Shown in pieces: positions 1 through 5,014 of a stretch of 5,014 bases of DNA. The stretch's first letter is position 1, and each line of letters begins with the position of its first letter. This DNA is from Oscillospiraceae bacterium (GTDB lineage Bacteria; Bacillota; Clostridia; Oscillospirales; Oscillospiraceae), in assembly GCA_021205585.1 (NCBI GenBank), contig JAJPXI010000046.1, positions 1 through 5,014 on the forward strand, given 5' to 3'. Under the pieces are notes generated by a model, which saw nothing but the letters and a program-made list of their open reading frames with translations, was not told where the DNA came from and did not search any database. Position numbers and translations under genes: made by a program.

Positions 1-222
1 CTGCCCGCCGAGACGGCGGGACTGCCCCGCATCGAGCTGCTGGGGGACCGGGAGCTGCGGGTGGAGTACCACAAGGGCATTCTGGCCTACGGGCCGGAGG
101 AGATCCATATCAGCGGCGGCAAGCTGCTGCTCCGGGTGCGGGGCAGCGGGCTGGAGCTGAAGGGGATGAACCCCACCGAGCTTTGCATCGCCGGCCATAT
201 CCGGGCGGTGGAGCTGGAATAG
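1..222 (+). CDS. yqfC: Sporulation protein YqfC (YabP/YqfC family), 3' part only
   Basis: The reading frame is open from the first base and ends with TAG at 220-222, giving the last 73 residues. The family is usually about 90-100 residues, so only a short N-terminal piece is missing outside the window. Visible features fit the YabP/YqfC fold: a run of short beta-strand-like segments including IELLGDRELRVEYHKGI, then a glycine-rich turn (ISGGKLLLRVRGSGLEL) and the C-terminal AGHIRAVELE. In Bacillus yqfC is a mother-cell (sigma-E) sporulation gene of unknown biochemical role, always paired with yqfD. That pairing is seen here, with only 12 nt between the two, and the yqfD ribosome-binding site overlaps the yqfC stop codon. 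This suggests coupled expression. The sequence alone would be weak evidence; the neighbour makes the call firm. Its start and promoter cannot be seen. Confidence 0.88.
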   Translation: MPAETAGLPRIELLGDRELRVEYHKGILAYGPEEIHISGGKLLLRVRGSGLELKGMNPTELCIAGHIRAVELE

Positions 223-226
223 GAGG
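221..226 (+). promoter_or_regulatory. Ribosome binding site of yqfD
   Basis: AGGAGG, a full anti-Shine-Dalgarno match, sits 8 nt before the GTG at 235 and overlaps the yqfC TAG stop. It fixes the non-ATG start of yqfD and suggests translational coupling with yqfC. Confidence 0.85.
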
Positions 227-234
227 GCGGCGGG

Positions 235-1476
235 GTGCTGAAATGGACGAATTTTTTGCAGGGGAACATCCTCCTGGAGGCGACGGGGACCTTTCCCGAG
301 CGGTTTCTGAACCTGTGCGCCCAGGAGCGCGTCCAGTTCTGGGCGGTGCAGTGGCCGGACGGGCAGACCCTGCGCCTGCGGGCGGTGCGCCGCCAGGAGG
401 GAAAAATCAAAAAGCTGGCCCGGCGGGCCCAGTGCCAACTGACCGTGGTGGAGCGCGCCGGGCTGCCGCCCCTGCTGTGGAAGCTGCGCCGCCGGTACGC
501 CCTGCTGCTGGGGCTGGCCTTGTCCCTGTGCGCCGTGGGGGTGCTGTCCCAGTTTATCCTGACGGTGGAGGTAGAGGGCAACGAGGCGGTGTCCTCCCAG
601 GAGATTCTGTCTGTGATGAAAGCCCTGGGGGTGCGCCCCGGGGCCTACGCCCCCGGCATCGAGGAGAACATCGTCTGCGCTCAGGCCCTGCTGGAGCTGC
701 CGGAGCTGTCCTGGATTTCGGTGAACATCCAAGGGGTGCGGGCCCAGGTGGAGGTGCGGGAGCGGACGACCAGGCCGGAAATTGAGGACACCAGCACCCC
801 GGCCAACGTGGTGGCCGACGTCTCCGGCATCATCACCCGCATGGAGGTGCTCAGCGGCCAGGCCATGTTCCAGGTGGGGGACACGGTGGCGGAGGGGGAG
901 GTCATTGTCAGCGGCGTCATCCAGCTGGAAGGCCCCGCTTACAGCGAAATCGACCTGGGCACTCTGACCGTCCACGCCGCCGCCACCGTCTACGCCCGCA
1001 CCTGGCGCACCCTGACCGCCGAGGCCCCCCTCCAGAGCGGGGAAAAGAGCTACACCGGCCGCGCGACCTCCCGCTGGAGCCTGAATTTTTTCTCCCTGCG
1101 GGTGCAATTTTATAAAAACAGTGGAATTTCATACGTCATGTATGATAAAATAAAGGAAACCTACCCGCTGACCCTGGGAATCGGCCTACCGGTGTCCCTC
1201 ACCAGGGAGACCCTGCGGGAGTACGCCGCCGCCGAAACGGACACCAACGCCGACGCCGCAGAACTGGAGCAGCGGCTGCTCCAGCGGCTGGAGCGGATAT
1301 TGGAGGGCCGGGAGGGGGAGATTTTGGAAGTCTCTTTCTCCGAAACCCGGCGGGACGGCCTGCTGACCGTGACTCTGACGGCCCAGTGCAGCGAGAAAAT
1401 CGGCATCACCCAGACCTTTGAGGGAAAGCTGGGCCACAGCCTGGACAACGAAGGGCAGGAGGATCCGGACGGTTAA
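235..1476 (+). CDS. yqfD: Sporulation protein YqfD, membrane-anchored
   Basis: The gene encodes 413 residues from a GTG start with a strong ribosome-binding site; the family is typically near 400 residues. The N-terminus (WTNFLQGNILLEATGTFPERFLNLC) is characteristic of YqfD. A basic stretch (KLRRR, about 83-87) precedes a single hydrophobic segment at about 88-108, so the first 80 or so residues are probably cytoplasmic and the rest lies across the membrane. Residues about 110-176 (VEVEGNEAVSSQEILSVMKA onward, ending QVEVRERT) resemble a POTRA/FtsQ-type repeat. Residues about 193-225 (VADVSGIITRMEVLSGQAMF, then QVGDTVAEGEVI) resemble a lipoyl/hybrid-motif hairpin. The C-terminal third is beta-rich with a likely helix (AAELEQRLLQRLERIL, about 343-358). 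The protein is known from Bacillus as a sigma-E-dependent sporulation protein without a defined reaction; the domain readings are inference. It ends in TAA, 31 nt before phoH. The stretch around 1104-1160 is clearly AT-richer than its surroundings but stays in frame. Confidence 0.93.
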   Translation: MLKWTNFLQGNILLEATGTFPERFLNLCAQERVQFWAVQWPDGQTLRLRAVRRQEGKIKKLARRAQCQLTVVERAGLPPLLWKLRRRYALLLGLALSLCAVGVLSQFILTVEVEGNEAVSSQEILSVMKALGVRPGAYAPGIEENIVCAQALLELPELSWISVNIQGVRAQVEVRERTTRPEIEDTSTPANVVADVSGIITRMEVLSGQAMFQVGDTVAEGEVIVSGVIQLEGPAYSEIDLGTLTVHAAATVYARTWRTLTAEAPLQSGEKSYTGRATSRWSLNFFSLRVQFYKNSGISYVMYDKIKETYPLTLGIGLPVSLTRETLREYAAAETDTNADAAELEQRLLQRLERILEGREGEILEVSFSETRRDGLLTVTLTAQCSEKIGITQTFEGKLGHSLDNEGQEDPDG

Positions 1477-1494
1477 GGTTTTCAAAAGATAAAG

Positions 1495-1500
1495 CGAGGA
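1495..1500 (+). promoter_or_regulatory. Ribosome binding site deciding the TTG start of phoH
   Basis: CGAGGA lies 7 nt before the TTG at 1508. The next in-frame ATG (1523) has no such motif at a useful distance, as this one is 22 nt away. The ATG at 1501 is in another frame and directly abuts the motif, so it is not served by it. Confidence 0.6.
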
Positions 1501-1507
1501 ATGTATC

Positions 1508-2488
1508 TTGTACAGCAGACAAATGGAACTGGATATGGTCACCCAGCAGGGGGTATTCGGGTCCTTCGACGTCAACCTGAAGGCGCTGGAGCGGGCGCTG
1601 GACATCTCCCTGCTCTGCCGGGACGGGGACGTGGAGATTCGGGGAGAGCAGGAGGAACCGGTCAGGGCCGCCGCCGACACCCTGGCCGTTTTGCAGACCA
1701 TGCTCAGCCGGGGGGAGGCCATCGACGAGTTTACCGTCCTGCGGGTCATCGAGCTGGTGCGCTCCGGGGACGTGGCCGGAACCCTCCAGGCCATGAAGGA
1801 CGTTATCGTCATCACCCAGAACGGCAAGCCCATCAAATGCCGCACATTGGGCCAAAGAACCTATGTGGAGGCCCTGAAAAACAGCACCGTGACCCTGTGC
1901 ATCGGCCCGGCGGGGACGGGGAAAACCTACCTGGCGGTGGCGGCGGCGGTGGCCGCGTTCCACCGCAGGGAGATCGAGCGCATCGTCATGAGCCGCCCCG
2001 CCATCGAGGCGGGAGAGGAGCGGCTGGGCTTTCTCCCCGGGGACTTGCAGACCAAGGTGGATCCCTACCTGCGCCCTCTGTACGACGCCCTGGACGAAAT
2101 CCTGGGCCACGACCGGGTGCAGCGGTATCTGGAAAACAGGACCATTGAAATCGCCCCTCTGGCCTATATGCGGGGCCGGACGCTGAATTCCTCCCTCATC
2201 ATCATCGACGAGGCGCAGAACGCCTCCCTGTCCACCCTGAAAATGGCCCTGACTCGGCTGGGGGAGGGCTCCCGCCTGGTGCTGACGGGGGACGTGACCC
2301 AGATCGACCTGCCCCGGCAGAGCGACTCCGGCCTGGAGACCTGCGCCAAACTGCTGGGGGGCATCGAGGGCATCTCGGCAGTGCGTCTGACCAACCGGGA
2401 CGTGGTGCGCCACAAGCTGGTCAAGGACATCGTGAAAGCCTTTGACAAATACGAGGAAAACCGCCGCGCCCCCCAGGGCCGGCATTGA
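1508..2488 (+). CDS. phoH: PhoH family P-loop ATPase (PhoH/YbeZ)
   Basis: The product has 326 residues, the normal size for chromosomal PhoH/YbeZ proteins. The N-terminal region (about 1-105) is the small domain of these proteins. The ATPase core then shows Walker A GPAGTGKT at 133-140, the MSRPAIEAGEERLGFLPGD block at about 161-179, a Walker B stretch LIIIDEAQN at 230-238, the LTGDVTQIDLP motif at 259-269, and DVVRHKLVKDIVKAF at 298-312, close to the family's C-terminal signature. All catalytic motifs look intact. PhoH proteins are ATPases, predicted to be RNA helicase-like, and are repeatedly found next to ybeY, as here with 10 nt between them; a shared role in RNA or ribosome quality control is inferred from that. 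The name comes from phosphate-starvation control in E. coli, which need not apply here. The TTG start at 1508 is chosen for its ribosome-binding site; an ATG at 1523 would shorten the protein by 5 residues. In Bacillus, pgpH (7TM-HD hydrolase) normally follows; it is missing here. Confidence 0.95.
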   Translation: MYSRQMELDMVTQQGVFGSFDVNLKALERALDISLLCRDGDVEIRGEQEEPVRAAADTLAVLQTMLSRGEAIDEFTVLRVIELVRSGDVAGTLQAMKDVIVITQNGKPIKCRTLGQRTYVEALKNSTVTLCIGPAGTGKTYLAVAAAVAAFHRREIERIVMSRPAIEAGEERLGFLPGDLQTKVDPYLRPLYDALDEILGHDRVQRYLENRTIEIAPLAYMRGRTLNSSLIIIDEAQNASLSTLKMALTRLGEGSRLVLTGDVTQIDLPRQSDSGLETCAKLLGGIEGISAVRLTNRDVVRHKLVKDIVKAFDKYEENRRAPQGRH

Positions 2489-2498
2489 AAGGCGAGAC

Positions 2499-2999
2499 AT
2501 GGAACACCAGATTCTCTTTCATTCCGATTTGCCCCAGGGGGAGGGCTGTCAGCAGCTTTTGCAAACGGTCATCGCCGCCGCCCTCCAGGCCGAGGGGGTG
2601 GACACGGCCTGCGAGATCAACGTGCTGCTGACCGACGATGAGACCATCCACGCCATCAACCTCCAGCAGCGCCAGGTGAACCGGGCCACCGATGTGCTCT
2701 CCTTCCCCATGTTTCCCATGAACGCCGGGGACAAGCCCCAGGCCGACTGGGCCGACCCGGCCACCGGACTGGTCCCCCTTGGAGACATGGTCATTTCCTT
2801 GGAGCGGTGCGCCGAGCAGGCCCGGCTCTACGGCCACAGCCTGGAGCGGGAGCTGGCCTACCTGACCGTCCACTCCGTGCTCCATCTGCTGGGCTACGAC
2901 CACATGGACGAGGGGGCGGAAAAGGCCGCCATGCGGGCCAGGGAGGAAGCAATTTTAGAAAAGCTGGGCCTGGAACGGGAGGAAAACGTAAATGAGTGA
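2499..2999 (+). CDS. ybeY: Endoribonuclease YbeY (rRNA maturation factor)
   Basis: From the ATG at 2499 the protein has 166 residues, typical of YbeY. The family's zinc site HxxxHxxxxxH is complete: H125, H129 and H135 in HSVLHLLGYDH. The upstream signature TDVLSFP (64-70) with conserved arginine R58, and LGDMVIS (94-100), are also present. YbeY is a single-strand endoribonuclease implicated in 16S rRNA 3'-end maturation and ribosome quality control in the cytoplasm, and it interacts genetically or physically with Era in several bacteria. Genes phoH upstream and era downstream support that role. The frame is open further upstream to a TTG at 2442, but that would add 19 low-complexity residues inside phoH. 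The ATG at 2499, 10 nt after the phoH stop and behind AAAGG at 2488-2492, gives the expected N-terminus (MEHQILFHSD). The stop overlaps the era start by 8 nt, which suggests coupling. Confidence 0.96.
   Translation: MEHQILFHSDLPQGEGCQQLLQTVIAAALQAEGVDTACEINVLLTDDETIHAINLQQRQVNRATDVLSFPMFPMNAGDKPQADWADPATGLVPLGDMVISLERCAEQARLYGHSLERELAYLTVHSVLHLLGYDHMDEGAEKAAMRAREEAILEKLGLEREENVNE
2977..2983 (+). promoter_or_regulatory. Ribosome binding site of era, inside ybeY
   Basis: GGGAGGA lies within the last codons of ybeY, 8 nt before the era ATG at 2992. With the 8-nt overlap between the genes, it points to coupled translation. Confidence 0.8.
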
Positions 3000-3888
3000 A
3001 ATTACAAAAAGCGGCATGATCGCCATCGTGGGCCGGCCTAACGTGGGCAAGTTCACCCTGACCAACGCCCTGGTGGGGGACAAGGTGGCCATCGTCACCG
3101 ACAAACCCCAGACCACCCGCAGCCGCATCACCGGGGTGGTCAACCGGGGGAACTGCCAGTTCGTTCTGCTGGACACCCCCGGCCTGCACCGGGCCCGCAC
3201 CCGCCTGGGGGACTATATGGTCAAGGTAGCGCGCCAGAGCGTGGCCGACGTGGACGCGGCGGTGCTGGTGGTGGAGCCGATCCCCCGCGTCGGCCCGCCG
3301 GAGCGGGAGCTGCTGGAGCGCATCAAGGCCCTGGGCTGCCCCGCCGTGCTGGTGATCAATAAAATCGATACAGTAAAAAAGGAGAGCCTGCTGGCCGTCA
3401 TCGACTGCTACCGCAGGGAGCTGGACTGGCAGGCCGTGCTGCCCCTGTCCGCCAAGGGGGGGGATGGGCTGGAGGAGCTGCTGGACGCGCTGGCCCCCCT
3501 GCTGCCCGAAGGCCCCCAGCTGTTCCCCGACGGCATGACCTCCGACCAGCCGGAGCGCCAGCTGGCCGCCGAAATCCTCCGGGAAAAGCTGCTGCTCTGC
3601 CTGGACAAGGAGATTCCCCACGGCACGGCGGTGGAGGTGACCCGCTGGAGCGAGCGGGAGGACGGCGTCATCGAAATGCACGCCACCATCTACTGCGAAA
3701 AGGCCTCCCACAAGGGCATTGTCATCGGCAAAAACGGGGCCATGCTCAAGCGAATCTCCACCCTGGCCCGGCAAGACGTGGAGGAATTTATGGGCGCGAA
3801 GGTCTACCTGGAAACCTGGGTTAAGGTTAAGGAAAACTGGCGGGACAGCGCCGCCCAGATTCGCAATTTTGGCTTCACCGACCAGTGA
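2992..3888 (+). CDS. era: GTPase Era with altered P-loop (Ser to Phe)
   Basis: The product has 298 residues, the usual Era length, with the G domain and C-terminal KH domain in order. Visible motifs are G1 GRPNVGKF (14-21), G2 region KPQTTR (39-43 plus), G3 DTPG (61-64), G4 NKID (123-126), and G5 SAK (153-155). The KH domain contains VIGKNGAMLKRI, with GxxG as GKNG at 246-249. Era binds GTP and the 3' end of 16S rRNA and helps assemble the 30S subunit. The oddity is residue 21. The P-loop consensus GxxxxGK[S/T] requires Ser or Thr to coordinate Mg2+, but codon 3052-3054 is TTC (Phe); one C-to-T change from TCC would explain it. No other key residue is missing, so the gene looks otherwise functional. 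A sequence error is possible. A run of eight G (3456-3463) codes through the G5 loop. In Bacillus, dgkA and cdd stand between ybeY and era; here the two genes overlap. Confidence 0.96.
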   Translation: MSEITKSGMIAIVGRPNVGKFTLTNALVGDKVAIVTDKPQTTRSRITGVVNRGNCQFVLLDTPGLHRARTRLGDYMVKVARQSVADVDAAVLVVEPIPRVGPPERELLERIKALGCPAVLVINKIDTVKKESLLAVIDCYRRELDWQAVLPLSAKGGDGLEELLDALAPLLPEGPQLFPDGMTSDQPERQLAAEILREKLLLCLDKEIPHGTAVEVTRWSEREDGVIEMHATIYCEKASHKGIVIGKNGAMLKRISTLARQDVEEFMGAKVYLETWVKVKENWRDSAAQIRNFGFTDQ

Positions 3889-3987
3889 GCGCCCTTTCAA
3901 GGCAGGATTTCCCTGTCATAACCGGCATTTCTAAGGCCAACCTAACGCTGTAAAGGGCCGGACAGGCCCGGCGAAGGAGGCCGCGAA
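3889..3987 (+). other. Intergenic gap between era and yqzL with two small possible hairpins
   Basis: This 99-nt stretch is the only sizeable gap inside the cluster. It holds GGCAGG/CCTGTC (3901-3906 and 3912-3917, one G-T pair, loop ATTTC) and GGGCC/GGCCC (3955-3959 and 3965-3969, 5-nt loop). The second could refold as GCCGG/CCGGC (3957-3961 and 3968-3972), ending one base before the yqzL ribosome-binding site. Neither hairpin has a following T-tract, so an intrinsic terminator is not supported. No convincing -35/-10 pair was recognised. An mRNA structure affecting yqzL translation or a processing site is possible but speculative. Confidence 0.35.
3974..3980 (+). promoter_or_regulatory. Ribosome binding site of the yqzL-like gene
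   Basis: AAGGAGG, 7 nt before the ATG at 3988. This ideal signal is the main reason, with the protein similarity, for calling the short frame that follows a real gene. Confidence 0.8.
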
Positions 3988-4155
3988 ATGACAGAGGACG
4001 GACTGTGGGAGCTGTTTATGCGCACCGGCTTGCCGGAGTGCTACGCGCTGTACCGGAATCTGGGGGCCGTCCAGCCCCCCGCCCCGGAGGAGGACTATGC
4101 ACATTGTAACCAGGGGAATTGTCCTCAGGGAGACCAATTACAAGGACGCGGATAA
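3988..4155 (+). CDS. yqzL: YqzL-like small protein
   Basis: This is a 55-residue frame from ATG to TAA. The first 25 or so residues (MTEDGLWELFMRTGLPECYA then LYRNL) match the pattern of the YqzL family as I remember it: an aromatic-rich W-x-L-F start, T-G, then a Y-x-L-[YF] motif. In Bacillus the roughly 47-residue YqzL gene sits exactly between era and recO, as here. Its function is unknown. The strong ribosome-binding site and the location support a genuine gene. From about residue 38 on it is read in a different frame through the start of recO (59-nt overlap). That tail (AHCNQGNCPQGDQLQGRG) is probably not conserved, because the DNA is constrained by recO. Translation of this gene may deliver ribosomes to the recO start, and its own last codons carry the recO ribosome-binding site. 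The alternative is a short leader peptide for recO. Confidence 0.72.
   Translation: MTEDGLWELFMRTGLPECYALYRNLGAVQPPAPEEDYAHCNQGNCPQGDQLQGRG
4086..4093 (+). promoter_or_regulatory. Ribosome binding site of recO, inside yqzL
   Basis: GGAGGAGG ends 3 nt before the recO ATG at 4097. Its first GGAGG copy (4086-4090) leaves a 6-nt spacing, which is the more useful register. It supports the ATG at 4097 as the start even though that lies inside yqzL. Confidence 0.7.
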
Positions 4156-4855
4156 AATTTTGACCGTGTTGACGGAAAAGCTGGGCAAATGCACCGTCAA
4201 GGCCAGAGGGTGCCGCCGGAAGGGCAGCGCCCTGTCGGCCAGCGCCCAGCTGCTGGCCTGGTCGGACATAACCCTGCTGGAGTACCGGGACCGGCTGACC
4301 ATGACGGAGGGGGCCACCCTGGAGCTGTTCCCCAGGGTGCGCCAGGATCTGGATCGGCTGGCCCTGGGTTCCTACTTTGCCCAGGTGACCGAGGCGGCGG
4401 CCCCGGAGGGAGAGCCGGAGGGAGAGATGCTGGCGCTGCTGCTCAACTGCCTGTACGCCTTGGGGGAGCTGGATCGGCCTCTGCCCCAGGTGAAGGCCGC
4501 CTTCGAGCTGCGGCTGCTGGAGGCGGCGGGCTTCGGCCCCCGGCTGGAGGGTTGCGCCGCGTGCGGGGCGGAGCAGCCGGAGCAGCCCTGCCTGCATCTG
4601 CGGGAGGGCCTGCTCTACTGCCGCGCCTGCCGGGCCGGGGCGGGAGAGGGCGTCTCCATGCCCCTGTCCCCCGCCGCCCTGGCCGCCCTGCGATACATCT
4701 GCGCCTCCCCCCGGCGCTTTCTGTCCTTTCGCCTGGACGGGGAGAGCCTGAACCTGCTCTCCAACGCCGCCGAGGCCCTCCTGCTGACCCAGCTGGAGCG
4801 GGGATTTCAGACTCTGGATTTTTGGAAAAGTCTGCAAGCGCCGGATGTGAAATGA
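4097..4855 (+). CDS. recO: DNA repair protein RecO
   Basis: The protein has 252 residues, as is normal for RecO. The N-terminus (MHIVTRGIVLRETNYKDADK, with ILTVLTEKLGK following) is the classic start of the OB-fold domain, which spans about residues 1-80. The helical C-terminal domain follows. A four-cysteine zinc site is visible: C153-x2-C156 and C175-x2-C178, as in most Firmicute and Deinococcus RecO proteins. RecO works with RecR (and RecF) to displace SSB and load RecA onto single-stranded gaps, in the cytoplasm at stalled or damaged forks. It is the last recognised gene in the cluster and its start lies inside the yqzL-like gene, so the two are probably co-translated. The link with era/ybeY is positional rather than a known shared pathway. 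No truncation or missing motif was seen. Confidence 0.95.
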   Translation: MHIVTRGIVLRETNYKDADKILTVLTEKLGKCTVKARGCRRKGSALSASAQLLAWSDITLLEYRDRLTMTEGATLELFPRVRQDLDRLALGSYFAQVTEAAAPEGEPEGEMLALLLNCLYALGELDRPLPQVKAAFELRLLEAAGFGPRLEGCAACGAEQPEQPCLHLREGLLYCRACRAGAGEGVSMPLSPAALAALRYICASPRRFLSFRLDGESLNLLSNAAEALLLTQLERGFQTLDFWKSLQAPDVK

Positions 4856-5014
4856 TTGCGGCGGCTGCAAAAAAGCGGCAATGAGATCGGAAGGTACAAC
4901 TGGCTGAGGAACCTTAGGCGCAGCTGATTTTCCATGCTGCGCCCATATAAAAATCCTATGGAAGGACTGATTCAATCGGCAAGAGCGGATGGCGAGAAAT
5001 TTTGCGACAAAAGA
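4856..5014 (+). other. Region downstream of recO without a recognised gene
   Basis: These 159 bases are visibly less GC-rich than the genes before them. They contain the inverted repeat at 4917-4943 and a TATAAA at 4946-4951, which lacks a good -35 partner. A frame from ATG 4958 stays open to the window edge for only 19 codons and has no ribosome-binding site. The composition change marks the end of the coding cluster. Confidence 0.5.
4917..4943 (+). repeat. Perfect 8-bp inverted repeat downstream of recO
   Basis: GGCGCAGC (4917-4924) and GCTGCGCC (4936-4943) are exact reverse complements separated by an 11-nt AT-rich loop. The hairpin lies 61 nt after the recO stop and is followed by CATATAAAAATCC, with no T-tract on either strand, so it does not meet the usual intrinsic-terminator pattern. 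It could still be an mRNA 3'-end stabiliser, a weak terminator or an operator. Confidence 0.45.

Noticed and set aside
1129..1146. Inverted repeat TCATAC/GTATGA and a TATGAT box in the AT-rich patch of yqfD
   Set aside because: The -35 position is poor, the repeat is short and lies within conserved coding sequence; chance is the simpler explanation, though an internal promoter for phoH cannot be ruled out.
2442..2498. Upstream TTG start for ybeY, adding 19 residues
   Set aside because: The extension lies inside phoH, is rich in Arg/Pro/Ala with no YbeY similarity, and the ATG at 2499 gives the expected N-terminus and length.
1406..2500. Long minus-strand open frame opposite yqfD/phoH
   Set aside because: It mirrors strongly coding + strand genes; the translation is His/Gln/Gly-rich with no recognisable domain, as expected from GC-rich antisense frames.
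2791..3900. Long minus-strand open frame opposite era
   Set aside because: Fully antisense to a confident Era gene; low-complexity composition and no family motif.
4855..4884. ATTGC...GCAAT pair around an A6 run just after recO, considered as a terminator
   Set aside because: Only 5 bp pair at the ends, inner bases mismatch, and no T-tract follows on either strand.
4852..4884. Ten-codon frame starting at the ATGA overlapping the recO stop
   Set aside because: Too short, Ala/Lys-rich, with no ribosome-binding site or homology to support it.
4016..4975. Long minus-strand open frame opposite recO
   Set aside because: Gln/Gly/Leu-rich antisense shadow of recO with no recognisable domain.
4958..5014. 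Possible start of a further gene (ATG 4958, MEGLIQSARADGEKFCDKR to the window edge)
   Set aside because: Only 19 codons are visible, there is no ribosome-binding site and no recognised similarity; a later ATG at 4989 is equally unsupported.

Overview
The window looks like chromosomal housekeeping DNA from an endospore-lineage Firmicute. The gene order yqfC-yqfD-phoH-ybeY-era-yqzL-recO is the one known from Bacillus and Clostridia. The strong GC bias at third codon positions points to a GC-rich clostridium, most plausibly an Oscillospirales gut anaerobe of the Flavonifractor/Lawsonibacter kind. The order-level placement is inference; the gene identities are well supported. All seven genes lie on the + strand and are tightly packed, so they probably form one or two transcription units.

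Layout: positions 1-222 hold the 3' end of yqfC, and 235-1476 hold yqfD. Together these are a sporulation pair. They are followed by phoH (TTG start at 1508, end 2488), ybeY (2499-2999), era (2992-3888, overlapping ybeY by 8 nt), a 99-nt gap with two small possible hairpins, a short yqzL-like gene (3988-4155), and recO (4097-4855), which overlaps yqzL by 59 nt. The last 159 bases are more AT-rich and non-coding as far as can be seen. They hold one perfect 8-bp inverted repeat without a clear T-tract.

Functionally, yqfC/yqfD belong to mother-cell sporulation. PhoH (a P-loop ATPase often linked to RNA metabolism), YbeY (a metal-dependent endoribonuclease) and Era (a GTPase that binds 16S rRNA) form an RNA/ribosome-maturation cluster. 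RecO is a DNA-repair mediator that traditionally closes this cluster. Compared with the Bacillus subtilis order as I recall it, pgpH (yqfF), dgkA and cdd are absent from their usual places, so the locus is condensed.

The most striking anomaly is in Era. The P-loop reads GRPNVGKF where the family has GRPNVGKS, so the Mg2+-coordinating serine is replaced by phenylalanine through what would be a single C-to-T change. The rest of the protein looks intact. This is either a sequence error, a strain-specific lesion or a real altered GTPase. I saw no novel multi-gene system, mobile element, CRISPR array or RNA gene.
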